From Congeria kusceri (Eukaryota; Mollusca; Bivalvia; Myida; Dreissenidae), in NCBI GenBank assembly GCA_027627225.1, contig CM051032.1:59912637-59976636 (forward strand): a stretch of DNA of 64,000 nt, in the 5' to 3' direction. The position numbers and the translations under genes were made by a program. Below, in pieces: positions 11,757 through 24,332 of this stretch. Numbering within the stretch: the stretch's first letter is position 1; every line of letters starts with the position of its first letter. The notes below the pieces were generated by a model that was not told the DNA's origin, did no database searches, and saw nothing but the letters and a program-made list of their open reading frames with translations.

Positions 11757-11805
11757 TCTGGCCCATGAGTGACAATGTAATTTACCAATGAAAATTACAG
11801 TAACT

Positions 11806-12082
11806 GTCTGGAATGGTGTGGGTGGAGCTAAGGGACTGCTGTGGGTGGAGCTAAAGGACTAGACTTTGACAGCTGCAGTGTGTACTGGGGCCGATATTGA
11901 TTTTATCGCGACTACTGCCGATTTTACTGCAGACACTCATGTATGTTTTAAGTAACAGGGTATACGCAGTAAGCGAAAAAGCATGCGTCCCAAGGTCTCT
12001 TGGCATGGGTTTGACATGCGTCCTTTTGAAAAAATATGCGTCCAAATACGCTTGATTTTGCGTTTCCGAGATCCCTGTGTCT
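11806..12082 (-). repeat. Inverted partial copy of the 2170-3448 element's left end
   Basis: Reverse complement of roughly 2170-2445 with high identity: both contain GGGTGGAGCTAAGGGACT, GACTTTGACAGCTGCA and CATGCGTCCTTTTGAAAAA. It ends CCGAGATCCCTG at 12079, the terminal sequence of that family. I could not find its other terminus, so this copy is truncated. Confidence 0.75.
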
Positions 12083-12682
12083 TCAGTAATTTCCGAGTTA
12101 TCACAGGATCCAGGTTTTGGGGACAAATGTAGTGTTACAAATATTTATGGACCATTAATAAGGAACGGTTAATCTGTATAGGTATGTAACTTTTATTGCA
12201 ATCCGTTCATAATAACTATCTGATTTTGGGATGTGAAAGTAGATCAAATTCCTGTCTGATTAATATAGATGAAGAAGGAAAACTTTCCACCACAGAAATG
12301 GTCCTTCCACGGTTATGCACTCCAGAGAATATTGCCCATATAAAAAGTAGCTCAATATTCGCCAAGCGCTAACAACTTATGCTAAGGGTAGCAATGCAAA
12401 ACCATGTGAGTTCCCTCCCTTGGCAAATCTGCTCCTGACCAGAAACGACCAATACATTGACCCAAGAATAGCAAGATTTTTTAACTTTAGTTTTCACTTC
12501 TTTTACAATGGAATTTCGGCCCAATCTGTATAAATTATGATAATTAGATAATCAAATTGCCTGGAGCTTTTCTTAACTGTGCATATTAAAAAATTTAAGT
12601 TGAAAATACTAAAATTTATATTTTTTATAAAACTAAAGCTTTTACACTAAACAATTTGGCCTGATTTTGCAATATTATATAT

Positions 12683-13376
12683 GTAAAATTATTAATATAT
12701 TTCCAAAATTTGGAATCCGATTTCTGCGAAAATTCTGTCTTTTACGTAACATTTCTTATATCCGAAATATCCAACATTAAATTTTACTGTTCGAGTGCCA
12801 TTAACACATTTTTAATAGTCTGTGTAATTCATGTAAATCCTTTGTTTTCTAGAAAAGCGCGCGAAAGTGATGCTGACACAGAGGACATCACGTTCCACAC
12901 ATGGAAAGCGTGCGTGTATCGACCATGTGCTTTACCAAATATATACATGTCATCTGGGAATAAAAACTTCGTAGTGCAAGAACTTTGAAATCTTTTCTTT
13001 TTGTATAAAATTTTCGTAGTGCAAAAACTTTGCGACCTTTAGCATTTGAATAATTACTTTATTGCAGTTTATTAATATACTTTAAAACAATATTTGGGGA
13101 CCGTAACTATGTATATTTTTTTTAGCAAGGAAAGCCTATGTTTTATTGTTGTACATGATATGCGATTTTTTTTTTTTAAATTGTGGTATTTTTAGTATAA
13201 AAAGAATATGCTAAAATCGTATTAATAATTATAATAATAATAGATCTAATAATAATAATAGATCTAATAATAATAATAGATCTAATAATAATAATAGCTC
13301 TAATAATAAAAAAATAATAAGAAGAAAATAAAATTAAATAAATTAAAAATAAAATAAAAATTAATAACTTAATATA
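12683..13376 (-). mobile_element. Inverted partial copy of the 7922 element, first part
   Basis: Reverse complement of about 8105-8793, including TTTGGAATCCGATTTC, CATCACGTTCCACACATGGA and an 18-bp AGATCTAATAATAATAAT tandem at 13240-13310. It stops at 13376 where a LINE is inserted and continues at 18410. Confidence 0.75.
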
Positions 13377-16300
13377 ATACCGCCAAACTGACTTGTCCAG
13401 TTTATAACAACGGATATTACTGTTAGCAGTACAGTTAGTCGTGAAAAGCATGGACGTGTGAAAATTACCATAGTGTTTTTATGATAAGAGCTGCATTTGT
13501 CTCTAATCCTAAACTCTAACTGGACTTTAGATTATTATCATGTGGAAGGCATGTAAATTATTGCCTTTAAAGAATAGTCATAGCTGCTAATGTATTATTA
13601 AAGATTGATTTTAGGTGATTTTTTCAACTATAATAAACCCCTTTTTATTACGATTTAGAAATGAAACTACTTGTATTCCCATAGATGTTACTTTGAACAT
13701 TGAAAATACTTGTCTTAAGAATATTTTCTTATACATATACCTTCACTTATTGACACACCGGTCTTCTTGTGAGGTTCGTCCGTTCTTTTTGTGTAAAGGT
13801 TTGCATGATTGTTAATGTCTTTAAAATGTGTGTATGTACGTTGTGGTGTGAAATATCCGTCTCATTATCTGTGTTTTTGTCGTTCTTTCTATAGTGGGAA
13901 CTGCACTCTTTTTGTGTGTATCCCAATGATTTAGTGTGTTCTTTTTAGGATAAACAAGAAAGTTCATATAATATATCATTTACTTTAAATAAAACTGCGA
14001 TGTAAATGGTAGGTATGTTTATAAGGTCAGTTAATTAATATTTTGTGCGTTGTTTCCTCTGACTTTGAAAGTAATTGTATGATAGCCATGTTGTTGTACA
14101 TACCTCTATCATTATCTTGTTTTTTTTTCAATCATTTTGTTTGTTACAGTGGGCATTATCAAACTATCTCAGTAGTCTTTGTTGTTGAGTGGACAAATAT
14201 ATGTTATATGTATCAAAGTAGGCTGACACCTGCAGAGAATGGTTTATGAGGCGCTCAGTGAAAAACTGTATGAAAACATTATTAAAAATTTATCATAATG
14301 ACCTCATGTAACATTATCTCATACAATTGTAGAGGCTTAAATAATATTCATAAAAGAATTGATGTTTTTAATTTTTTAAGAGAAAAAAATGCTGATATAT
14401 ATTGTTTACAAGATGTGCATTTTACTTCTAATATGGAAAAGCATTTGTACTCGTTATGGAACTCTCAAGTATATTTTAGTTACGGCAAGTCCAATGCCCG
14501 AGGCGTAGGTATTATGTTTAAAAAGGGTTTAGATATTAAAGTTTCTCAATCTTTTTGTGATACTTATGGCAATTATGTTGTGTTGGACATAACTTACCAA
14601 TCAAGACAATTTACCCTTATTAATGTTTATGGGCCAAATACAGATTGTCCTGATTTTTTAAAAAACATTTTTGAAATCACAGATTCAATTGGAAATGAAT
14701 CACTCATTTGGTGTGGAGATTTTAATCTATGCTTAACACTGAACTTGACTATGATAATTATAGATCTTGTAACAATAACAAAAACGCTAGGAAATTTATT
14801 CTCGATCTTATCCAACAAAAACATTTATGTGATCCTTTCAGAGAATTAAATGGCAATATCAAGAAATTTTCATTGCGCAGAACAAATCCTATTCAACAAG
14901 CAAGGTTAGATTTCTTCCTTATTACTGAAGATTTATTGCCACATGTGAGAAGCTGTAATATTGGTAGTAGTTACCGATCAGATCACTCGGTAATAACTTT
15001 AAATCTATTCTTACAAGATATCAAACATGGAAAAGGTCTTTGGAAATTTAACAACTCACTTTTATTGGACAGAGATTATTTAAACTGTATAAACCAAAAA
15101 ATTGAAGAAGTTAAGAAACAGTATGCCTTACCGGTTTATAATTTTGATAACATTAATATTGTAAATGATCAGGATATGCAGTTTTTAATCAATGATCAAC
15201 TTTTTTTAGAAACTCTTCTTTTGGAAATTCGGGGCAAAACAATATCTTATGCATCTTATAAAAATAAAACTAGGAGGGATAGAGAACAAACTTTACTAGA
15301 AGAGATTGAAAAAATAGAAACTAATATAAATGACCAAAACAAATCAATACTTCTCGAAATGCAAACGGAGTTACAAAATATTCTGATGAAAAAATGAAAG
15401 GCCATGTTATAAGGTCAAGGGCAGAGTGGATTGACAATGGAGAAAAGCCAACAAAGCTATTTTGTAGCCTAGAAAGACATTACTGCATGAACAAAGTTAT
15501 ACCATTTCTAGAAACAAGCAATGGAAATTATATATATAATCAAAACGAAATCTTAAAAGAAACTGTGTTTTTACAAAAATTTATACTCTAAAGTGAACAA
15601 TAACCACAATATTGATATCCCTAACTTTTTAGAATATTCTCATATTCCTAAACTAAACAGCAACCAGTCAAATTTATTAGAAGGCCTTCTCACATATCCA
15701 GAAGTTTCAAATACTCTTAAACTTATGCAAAATGATATGAGTCCTGGGTCGGATGGCTTTACAACAAAGTTCTTTAAAGTTTTTTGGAATAAAATTGGCC
15801 ATTTTGTAGTTAGGTCCCTAAATTTTGCATTTACTAATGGTGAACTATCAGTGACACAAAAACAAGGTATTATTACCTGCATTCCAAAACAGGATAAACC
15901 AAAACAGTTTTTAAAAAACTGGCGACCTATAACTCTTTTGAATACTATATACAAATTAGCTTCAGGTTCAATTGCTCATCGTCTTAAATCGGTTTTTAGA
16001 TATATTAGTGAATAAAGACCAAACAGGATTTGTTAAAGGGAGGTTTATTGGTGAAAACATACGTCTTATCTATGACATAATGAATCATACTGAAAAATAT
16101 AATATTCCGGGACTCTTAATGATGATAGATTTTGAAAAGGCCTTCGACACATTATCTTTTGATTTTTATTAATAACACTTTATTATTTTTTAACTTTGGT
16201 CCTTCATTCATGAAATGGATAAAGTTGTTTTATACAGAAATTTTAACAGCAGTTCAGCTGAATGGATTTTTAACTAATTTCTTTGAAATACAACGCAGTT

Positions 16301-18409
16301 GTCGTCAAGGAGACCCCATTAGCCCCTACTTATTCATTCTCTGTGCCGAAATACGAGCTGCAAAAATAAGAATCAGTAAAAATGTATAAGGAATTTTTAT
16401 CAACGGCGTTGAATATAAAATCTCTCAATTTGCTGATGACACATCTTTACTATTGGATGGAAGTGAAGCCTCTCTCAAATCTACTTTAGATATTCTACAA
16501 GATTTTTCTTTGATTTCTGGGCTAAAGGTTAACTTTGAAAAAACACATGTTATTTGGATTGGTGCATTAAAATATAGTACACGGTCAATAAAAACAAAAT
16601 GGAAGCTCAATTGGGGAAATACTTGTTTCAGATTACTTGGAATTAACTTTGATGTTGACCTAGATAAAATGATATCATTAAATTTCGAAGACAAAATTGA
16701 TACAATAAGTAATTGTATAAAGTCATGGAATAAAAGAGAACTTACACCCATAGGTAGACAAACAGTTATTAAATCATTGTTACTGCCACACTTAACTAAT
16801 TTGTTTGCTACCCTACCAAGACCAAATACACAATTTTTGCATAAACTTAATAGTCTTTTTTATGATTTTGTCTGGCAAGGTAAAACAAGAATAAAAAGTA
16901 AAGTTCTAGTCAAAGATTATACTGATGGTGGATTGAAAATGCTCGATGTTGTTGCATACATGAATAGCATCAAATTAACCTGGTTTAAGCGTTTAATACC
17001 AGGTGCCGATAGCAAGTGGTGCATTTTAGTTTGCAATAATATTGTAAATATTAACCACTTATTCAATTTTGGTAAGGTCTATGTTCAAAATATTCTACAA
17101 CAATGTAAAAACCCATTTTGGGCAGATGTATTTCAGTCATACATAGATTTTATTGATAAATATGTTATAACTACTATAACCGAGTTTTTAGGATTACCTA
17201 TGTTTTATAATCACAAGTTGTTGGTTGGTAATGAACCAATTTTTGTCAAAGCTTGGTATGATCGAGGAATTTGTTATGTTAAAGATCTTATGAAAAATGA
17301 TAAGTCATTTCTAGATAGATCGGAATTTAGCAAGAGAATTGGAACTTCAGTGAATTTCCTGCAATATGAATGTATTACAAAATCTATTAAAGTCTATTTA
17401 AAATCTCTTCATATTGCCGACAACACAGAAATAATGGATACATGTTTCCCCTTAATACCAAGCTATATTAAGTCATTAATTATGTATACAAAAGGTAATG
17501 CTGTTATATATAAAACTTTCATCAACAATCCAGAAATTCCTTCATGTCGTGAAAGGTGGAATAGTATTTTTAACATTCATGAATCCGAATGGAAGTTTTT
17601 ACACAGTTGGATATTTGATGTCACACAAGATTCTTACTTACAATGGTTCCAAATTAGGATAACTCATAACATATTAGGTTGCAACAGCCTTCTTACCAAA
17701 ATGAAAATAGTTGAGTGTGACAAATGTACTTTTTGCAAAACTGAACCAGAAACACTTATACATCTTTTCTGGGATTGCACAATTGTTAAGCGTTCTTATC
17801 CAATGTAAACAATATTGTTTATCAAATTGATGCTGAATTTGCGATGAATTCTAAATCATTCATCTTAGGCTCACCTAAAAAAGCCTATAATCTATTTTGT
17901 CTAGAGATAAAGCGTTACATTTTTCTTTGTAAACGAAGAAACACCATCCCCGCATTAGAAGGTTTAAAAAGACTTCTAAACTTATCATGCACAATTATTG
18001 AAAAAACTAACCTGTCTGAAGAAAGAAAGGGCTGTATGAACATTTTAAAATTATTTTGCAGCTGAAATTAAATACATTTATTAATGTTAAAATATTAACT
18101 GTTATTGTTTATTTTTATACACCCACTCCCCTCAATCAGCATTGATATATTTTGATGGATAAAAATGCTGTAACATTTACCATGTTGTTTTTTTCCTTTT
18201 GTTGTTCTCCTGTATTTATGCATTTATTGATTCTCTACTACATAAATTCTATACATGTCATAGCATATATTATAGTGGATTAAACCAAGTATATGTTGCT
18301 ATGTATTGCCATGTATATTGTATTCTTTGTATATATATATATATATATATGTACTTGTAAACGAATAAATAGTGAGAATCAGAAAGAAAAAAATAAAAAA
18401 AAATAAAAA
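13377..18409 (+). mobile_element. L1/Tx1-like non-LTR retrotransposon with target duplication and A-rich tail
   Basis: A 5.0-kb insertion. The host element reads continuously across it, and the same 15 bp (AATAACTTAATATAA) occur at 13363-13377 and 18410-18424. It ends in an A-rich tail (AAAAAAATAAAAAAAAATAA) preceded by a (TA)n tract. The first ~920 bp (to 14297) contain no convincing ORF1, so the copy is either 5'-truncated in effect or of an ORF1-poor type. It then carries an endonuclease/reverse transcriptase reading frame (14298-18065, broken). Assignment to the L1/Tx1 side rests on the APE domain, RT motifs and C-terminal zinc knuckle; the clade is inference. Confidence 0.85.
14298..18065 (+). 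pseudogene. LINE endonuclease-reverse transcriptase, decayed
   Basis: N-terminal apurinic-type endonuclease from the ATG at 14298 (IISYNCRGL, LQDVHF, INVYGPN, WCGDFN), then RLDFFL and SYRSDHSVI in the next frame. The reverse transcriptase follows, with SPGSDGFTTKFFK, NWRPITLLN, DQTGFVKGRFI, MMIDFEKAFD, CRQGDPISPYLF and the catalytic FADDTSLLL. The C-terminal part has a C-x2-C...H-x4-C knuckle (CDKCTFCKTEPETLIHLFWDC region, ~17718-17780). The frame is broken by single-base shifts near 14730, 15390, 15570, 15990, 16160 and 17800, and by an in-frame stop at 16387. Several shifts lie in A or T runs. It cannot make a full-length protein. Confidence 0.9.
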
Positions 18410-18644
18410 AATAACTTAATATAAAATAATAATTAATAAATTAAAATAATATTATTAAATTATAAATAAAAATGATAAATTAATACAAATAATAATAAAA
18501 AGAAGGAAAACGACTGAAAACTTCCCACAAAGTATCGACTCTTGAAGGTTTACATCTGACTCTTGGGGAATTTGATTTTGACTCTTGAAAATTTGATCCC
18601 AAGAGTCATTGACTCTTGAAATTCAAAGTCTAAGGAAAGCCCTG
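18410..18644 (-). mobile_element. Inverted partial copy of the 7922 element, terminal part
   Basis: Continues 12683-13376 beyond the LINE. It is the reverse complement of 7922 to about 8150, with the AAGAGTC motifs and the terminal sequence TAAGGAAAGCCCTG. No matching target duplication next to it was found. Confidence 0.75.
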
Positions 18645-18997
18645 ATACACATTTTTAACACTGGATAATTGTTGTCTTTTCAAGGTATCTGTTTACTGAA
18701 CTTCAAATCTTCAAATTATTAAGCAGCATTTTTGACATCCTGCATTCGTTCTAGTTGTATTATCTTATCAATAGTGAAGAAATGCTGAGCCTAAATAATG
18801 TATTACCATATTATAGTAAGGCTATAACTATTTAAGGTGTCTACAACTCCCAGTTATGTACTTACTATGAACTTAACCTTTACCTAATTCCTATGCTTTG
18901 ACGTTAATTACTAATAGTATGGTCTATGGCAAAATATAAGAAACAAGAAACGTGGAAATTCCACGAATACCAAATGTATTAAAGACAGTACAAAAAT
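18645..18997. other. Spacer, no gene seen
   Basis: AT-rich DNA between a transposon end and a tandem array. Nothing recognised. Confidence 0.4.
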
Positions 18998-19420
18998 AAA
19001 TTTTTAGTAATGTTGACCTTGACCCCACCCACCCCATATGCAATCCCAAGCGAGGTCTAGATATAAGGTATCTACATATGAAGTTTCATTAAAATATCTC
19101 AATGTCTTCCCAAGCTATTGAGCTGAAACCATTTTTATTTTTTTTTAGTAACGGTGACCTCGACCCTACCCATCCTATATGTAATCCCAAGCGAGGTCTT
19201 GATATAAGGTATCTAGATATCAACTTTCATTGAAATATCTCAATGTGTTCTCAAGTTATTGAGCAGAAACCATTTTTCTATTTTTAGTAACAGTTACCTT
19301 GACCGTGACCGCACCCACCCCATATGCAATCCCATGCGAGGTCTCGCTATAAGTTTTCTATGTATGAAGTTTCATTACAGTAGCTCAACCTGTTCTCAAG
19401 TTAGAGATCTGAAACGAAAA
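18998..19420 (+). repeat. ~125-bp tandem repeat, about 3.5 units
   Basis: Same unit as at 1935-2169: TTTTTAGTAA..GT.ACCTTGACC, CCACCCCATATGCAATCCC, GCGAGGTCT.G.TATAAGGTATCTA, CATT.AAATATCTCAAT, CAAGTTATTGAGC.GAAACC. The short open frame at 19259 is part of it. Confidence 0.75.
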
Positions 19421-20960
19421 GTTGACGCCGCCACTACAAAAAATGACAAACCCAAATTTAATAACAAAATTTTTCGTCAATAAATTTCGTTAAAAACTTC
19501 CTGATATGATGTTATATAAAGGATTTTTCTGTAAATTTTGGTTGTTTATTAGCTTTTGAAATTAAAACGACTGAAGTTCAAACAGTTTGGTTTTTTTTTT
19601 CATGAAAATGTGGGTTGGGTCATGTTTTTTGTTTTGTGCATTTAAATGGTTGTTGAGGGTACCATTATGAAAAATCATGTAACTTTGTAACCGGATGAGA
19701 TATTTGAAAAATTCTTTCTGTTTTCTGTATGGGAAATATTGCATTACTTGATGGAATAATTATTGTCTTAGTAGCTAAGATTTAAAAAAAATGGTGTTAC
19801 TTTGCTACTAATAGCGATGCCAAAGCAGCGAGAGTAGTGTCCCTTGGAGGAAGCTCATGAATATTAATTAGTGGCGAAAAGCGGCCCAACGCTGGTACCA
19901 TTTTATTTCGGTCTTACACTCATATAAAACGTAAATTTCTGGAACCAATCTACTTTGCATATAGTAATAAGATGATGAAATACTGGGAAAACCATAAAAC
20001 AATCCACGTATTATTTTTAGATACCAAAATTCAGCTGAAAAAGTATAAAATCCAATATTTCTTTAAAAAAAAAAGAGGATTTCGCTGGATTTCAGGCTAC
20101 ATATTTAACAATGAATTTGTTTTTTATTAAATGCTACCTTTCTTTAGAACGAATTTAACAGCAAAGTTATTGTTTATGGGTCTTTTCCAAACCCATGTTA
20201 AACTGAACGCAATTCCAAGATGGCGGCAGTGTGTACGAATAACAATACGGAAGAAATATCAATATTTGAGATATATTTGCTGTCGACACACTAGTAGGGA
20301 TATATTGCATGTATTAAGACGGATCCTATACGTTAAACAAGGGCATATGCGTTGTTAATTGTTTCATTATTTGAATTATACAACCAATTACGTCCAAACA
20401 ATGCGTACCCAGTCGGATCGTACATCTGTCAGTCTGGTATTTCAATTAATGTTAAACTGGATATTTACTAGCAATCGCTAAAAATTTTCCAATTGCTGAC
20501 ATATACACCGTTTTACACACATCTTTAGAGTATGGTTAAGAACTAAATTGGGGCACAATAATTGTTAACTATTATTATTAATTTAATAATTATTAAATTA
20601 ATAATATTAATAAAATAAATAAATACTAATTAGTATTTACTAGCAGACACTTGTCAATTTGATATTGTAAGTATATGTCTTTCTGATTTGATATATGCAT
20701 TAAAAACAAAGTTGCATAAAACATGTGTTACAGTTTCAAACGAATAAGTAAAATGTTGAATATATATCATTTTTTATTTAAAAATCATTGCAGCAAAACA
20801 AGTCACATAAAGAACAGCTGATTTTGATAAAACCATCAAAATAAAATGTAATGCAAGAAACATGAACAATCATACCAGTTTTTAAAATTAGGCTGCACAC
20901 ATGGACATTATGTATTCAGCCAAATAATAAAAACTCATAGTTGGTATTACTGTTTATGTT
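19421..20960. other. No gene identified; AT-rich with a local palindrome
   Basis: A palindromic AT run (TTATTAATTTAATAATTATTAAATTAATAATA) spans 20568-20612. AAGATGGCGGCAG at 20217 looks like a YY1-type start-site motif and is an alternative, weaker candidate for the transporter's first exon. Nothing else is supported. Confidence 0.35.
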
Positions 20961-21460
20961 GTTTTTGCATTACATTTATTGCACCTTGATGGATGATGTA
21001 CAAAAATAGTCATAACAACACTTCTATGTGAGATAAATTAATTTTATTTCAGTTTTGTAATCAGGAAACATGCACCTTTACAAAATTACATTTTGGCTAA
21101 GTGTTTTATCTTAATAATGAAACAAATGACAGTAGTCTTCATTTTTCATGTATTTTCCCAATTTCCTTATTGCAGCCTTACGGGTGGTGTACAAAAATAG
21201 TCATAACAACCCTTCTAAGTGAGATAATTATGATTTTATTTCAGTTTTGTAATTAGAAATCATGCACCATTTATAAAATACATTTCCCCCCATAGCTTTT
21301 AGCTTTATAAACACAAATTCATAGTTGGGCTGACTTTTCATGTTTTTTTCTTGTATAACGTTTTATTGCACTTTGACGGGTGCTGTACAAAAATTGTCAT
21401 AACTTCACTTCCAAGTAAGATATTTTCATGCTCATTTCAGTTTTGTAATCAGAAAATTAG
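20961..21460 (+). repeat. ~190-bp repeat, three diverged units
   Basis: Three spaced units share TTATTGCA.CTT..GG.TG.TGTACAAAAAT.GTCATAAC and TTTCAGTTTTGTAAT.AG (about 20980, 21172 and 21365). No coding content. Confidence 0.65.
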
Positions 21461-22114
21461 TATCTTCTAGGAAATATATTGGGATTCATGATCAAAACAT
21501 CCCCCAAAAATCATGTAGCAATGCTACTACTAAGTGGCAGCAAGTTTGCGAAAAAACAGGAGGGTGCAGCTCCCTGCTATTTCGCTCTAGATCTTTCTCT
21601 ACATACAAGTAAACAGCAGAAGTAGCAGTGTGATCAAAGTTTAAAGTAGCAATTTTAATTCTGCAACTTTAATTGGAACAAAACACATAAAAATGATGTT
21701 TATTCATATCAACTGTATTTAAAACGAAAATATCCGAAAAACATTTATTACATGTAAATATTGCAGAAGATCAGGTTCATTAACAGTTCTTGCATTGAAA
21801 CACGGTTATGGAAGTAAATTTACGAACATGCAATTGACTTTAAAAACCATCAGCTTACCAGAAAACGATAATAATGTCAGAAATGTAAAATGTTTACAAA
21901 ATGTGAGAAATTCTTCCGTGTTCAATTAGTCACGCACCTGTCTTCCGGTATACCTACAACGCTACCGAATGGTTAGAGGTTACTCACCACAATCGCTGTC
22001 GGTAAATAGGCATTAGTTAACAGAGGATAAGTATATGTCTTTCGAAGTAACATGTGCATAAATTGATGTAGCGTAGAATCAGAAGATAAATAAACGAAGT
22101 TGTCAATTACGTTG

Positions 22115-22806
22115 TCAATGCACTTTGATCATGACTCTGTAACCACAAAACAATTGATAGGATTTTATGTAAAACTGCATCAGCAGCTCATCGATGTTTA
22201 CTTTACAGCGAGAAAACGGAACCCCCCTGACCTCAAAATCTCGTGTTATCTCGCCAGTCTCGTTACGCGTGATTTGACAATGTCGAAATCGTGAAGCCAA
22301 AACTGTGTTCAGGTTGCGAATAAGATCTTCGTTTACAAAAAACATTGCGTGACCTTGGGTGTCAAAGCCGTACAAATGGGTGTGGAAATGGGGCCATATG
22401 TATACGGTTGTGTAACAATCAACCATACAGGACGGACCGGCCACAGCTATCAGTAGCACAATCACTGAGCACAGTCAGCATACGTAATATTCCTGATTTA
22501 AAAGGGTCTCACTTGCATACCTAAGGCAAGAGCAGTCAGCTCAAACATTTTAATTGAGGTTCCATTTAGAGTCCGAAGTTCTAACGAAGTTAGTCGCGCC
22601 ATTGATTTTGATAGGGAGTCGATCGCCCGAGTGTGACAATATCCGCGAATGATCCTTTTTACAAAATGACTCTGTGTGGGCGCGTAGAAGCGATTTGTTT
22701 GCCATAGCTGCGGCTGCCTAACATGAACAATACGATCAATAGATTTGTGTACTGCTGATGCAGCTAGAGTTCCTCTATATTTTATATGCCTGTACCTTTT
22801 CACCAA
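22115..22806 (-). other. Two adjacent uncharacterised open frames on the minus strand
   Basis: Minus-strand frames 22465-22115 (116 codons) and 22806-22498 (102 codons) lie in a stretch with higher GC than the surroundings. The first has a hydrophobic start (VIVLLIAVAGPSC), five cysteines and the non-repetitive stretch YGFDTQGHAMFFVNEDLI. It has no ATG at its start and a TGA just upstream, so it would need splicing or a non-standard start. I do not recognise either family. They could be exons of an unknown secreted protein, a decayed retrocopy or chance. Uncertain. Confidence 0.25.
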
Positions 22807-23340
22807 ATGTTTATTTAAAACGTGTCCTCTCTCATGGGATGCGATGGATAGTTTTAAGTTCCTTTTAACGAAGCCAATGGTTCAGCTTGCTTTACTGCCG
22901 ATATTTTGTATTTGGCCATGAAAATGTAAATCGTGACTGTGTGAGGAAAAACAAGAACTAGCATATCCAGTCTAAAGTCTTGAAGTGTGACTAAATACAA
23001 CAAAAATAGGCCTTTATGGATATTCTTGGATTCCTCGACCTATTTGTACAAGAATCCAGGGAAACTCACAATGTTAATGGGAACAGAATGGCTATGCATT
23101 GATTATGAAAGTAATTCACTCGGTTGTAAATAAAATATGCATTTTTCCTGTTTATATAATTGACCAGTAGATACTTGTCAATCAAGGATTAAGTTTACCA
23201 ATTACGGGTTTAGATTTTAGTGGTAAATAATAGCACATTGTTGCATAATCCAATCGATTTACTTCAAATCCTAGGACAAACAACCTTGGACAAACAGAAA
23301 GGCGGAGCGATCTATGTTCGTCTACTGGTTATTTAAAGGG
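22807..23340. other. Spacer with a dispersed repeat fragment
   Basis: 23170-23330 (ATTATGGG/ATTACGGGTTTA.ATTT..GTGGTAAATAATAGCA...GACAAACAACCTT.GACAAACAGAAAG.CGGAGCGATCTATG) is repeated at about 26670-26805. No coding content. Confidence 0.6.
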
Positions 23341-24332
23341 ATCTGTTCACAGATTGGCAAATTCACATTTTTCTAAAAGTTTGTCATGGATTCCAAAAAG
23401 AAATGATATATTATATACAAACAAGTGAAATAACACTCAAGACTAAGACATATATTGGCAATATAGTTTCGTTTAGGGATAATCATCAATCGAAATGGAT
23501 AAAATATAGTGCTTTTCATCGGTATTTTGGAAAACACGTGTATCATTTCTTAGCGTTAAAAATACTCAACTAAATGTGTAAGTCCGAATGGCCGAGTGGT
23601 TAGCGCGTCAGATTTTTAAAATTTTAAATGCAACTTATTATTTGTATGTGCACAATTATTTCGATTAGCAAATGCATGTACATTGTTTTGCCCGATTTGC
23701 CTGCGCTGTCTGTAGGAAATATTAATGTTAGGGAACACCTGTGTCCATTTACTCAACGCCTTTTCGTTAAATTAAATAGAATATGCAGGAATTATTTATC
23801 TTTTTTTATATATAAATAAACATGGATTCCGGTGTTGCGAAAGATGAGTAAGACCTGTTCACAGACTGACGAATTGAATTGACAATTTTTCTACTTTGTG
23901 TTACCGATTCCAAAAGTAAAAGAACAGTTTATACAATGGAGCAAAATAAAACACTGGACGAACAAATATACTGTAAAAACCGTTTCGTGTATGAGTAATC
24001 TTCAGTGGAAATTGATAAAATTATTAAGCGTTTGTAACGCTAAACGATGGAGTAATTCGAGTGTTTCTGTTGTTTTGTTGAAACTGTTGACATCAGATGG
24101 AACACTTACATCAATTAAATAATTCACAAGTCGGAATGGTCAAGTAGTTAAGGCGATTGCCTTTTAATACGCAGGTCCCGGGTTCGAACCCCGGCGGTAC
24201 AATGTTTTCATTTTCTTTTTTTCTAAATACTTTTCTTGGTATTATACTTGAGTTTTTAGTTCCAATGCTTAAATCTGTCAAGTTAATATATCTAATGGCA
24301 TACTTCAAAAAATGAGAAAATCTGTGAACAAG
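23341..24332. repeat. Repeat pair with tRNA-like sequences and inverted ends
   Basis: Two related units of ~500 bp: each starts TCTGTTCACAGA.TG.C.AATT and ends in a tRNA-like stretch (23580-23615, only the 5' half; 24128-24202, both boxes). The far right end AAATCTGTGAACAAG complements the left end CTGTTCACAGATT, so the whole may be one non-autonomous element that captured or was built from a tRNA-like sequence. Confidence 0.5.
24128..24202 (+). pseudogene. tRNA-like sequence (Ser/Leu-type head), non-functional
   Basis: A good A box (TGGTCAAGTAGTTAAGGCG) and a perfect B box (GGGTTCGAACCC) at tRNA spacing. The acceptor stem does not pair and no long variable arm is visible, so it is a tRNA-derived pseudogene or the head of a SINE. 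Confidence 0.6.

Noticed and set aside
20217..20292. AAGATGGCGGCAG start with 24 open codons as the transporter's first exon
   Set aside because: The motif is attractive, but the only donor giving the needed phase is poor (GTGTAC after eleven bases). Kept only as an alternative to 10721.
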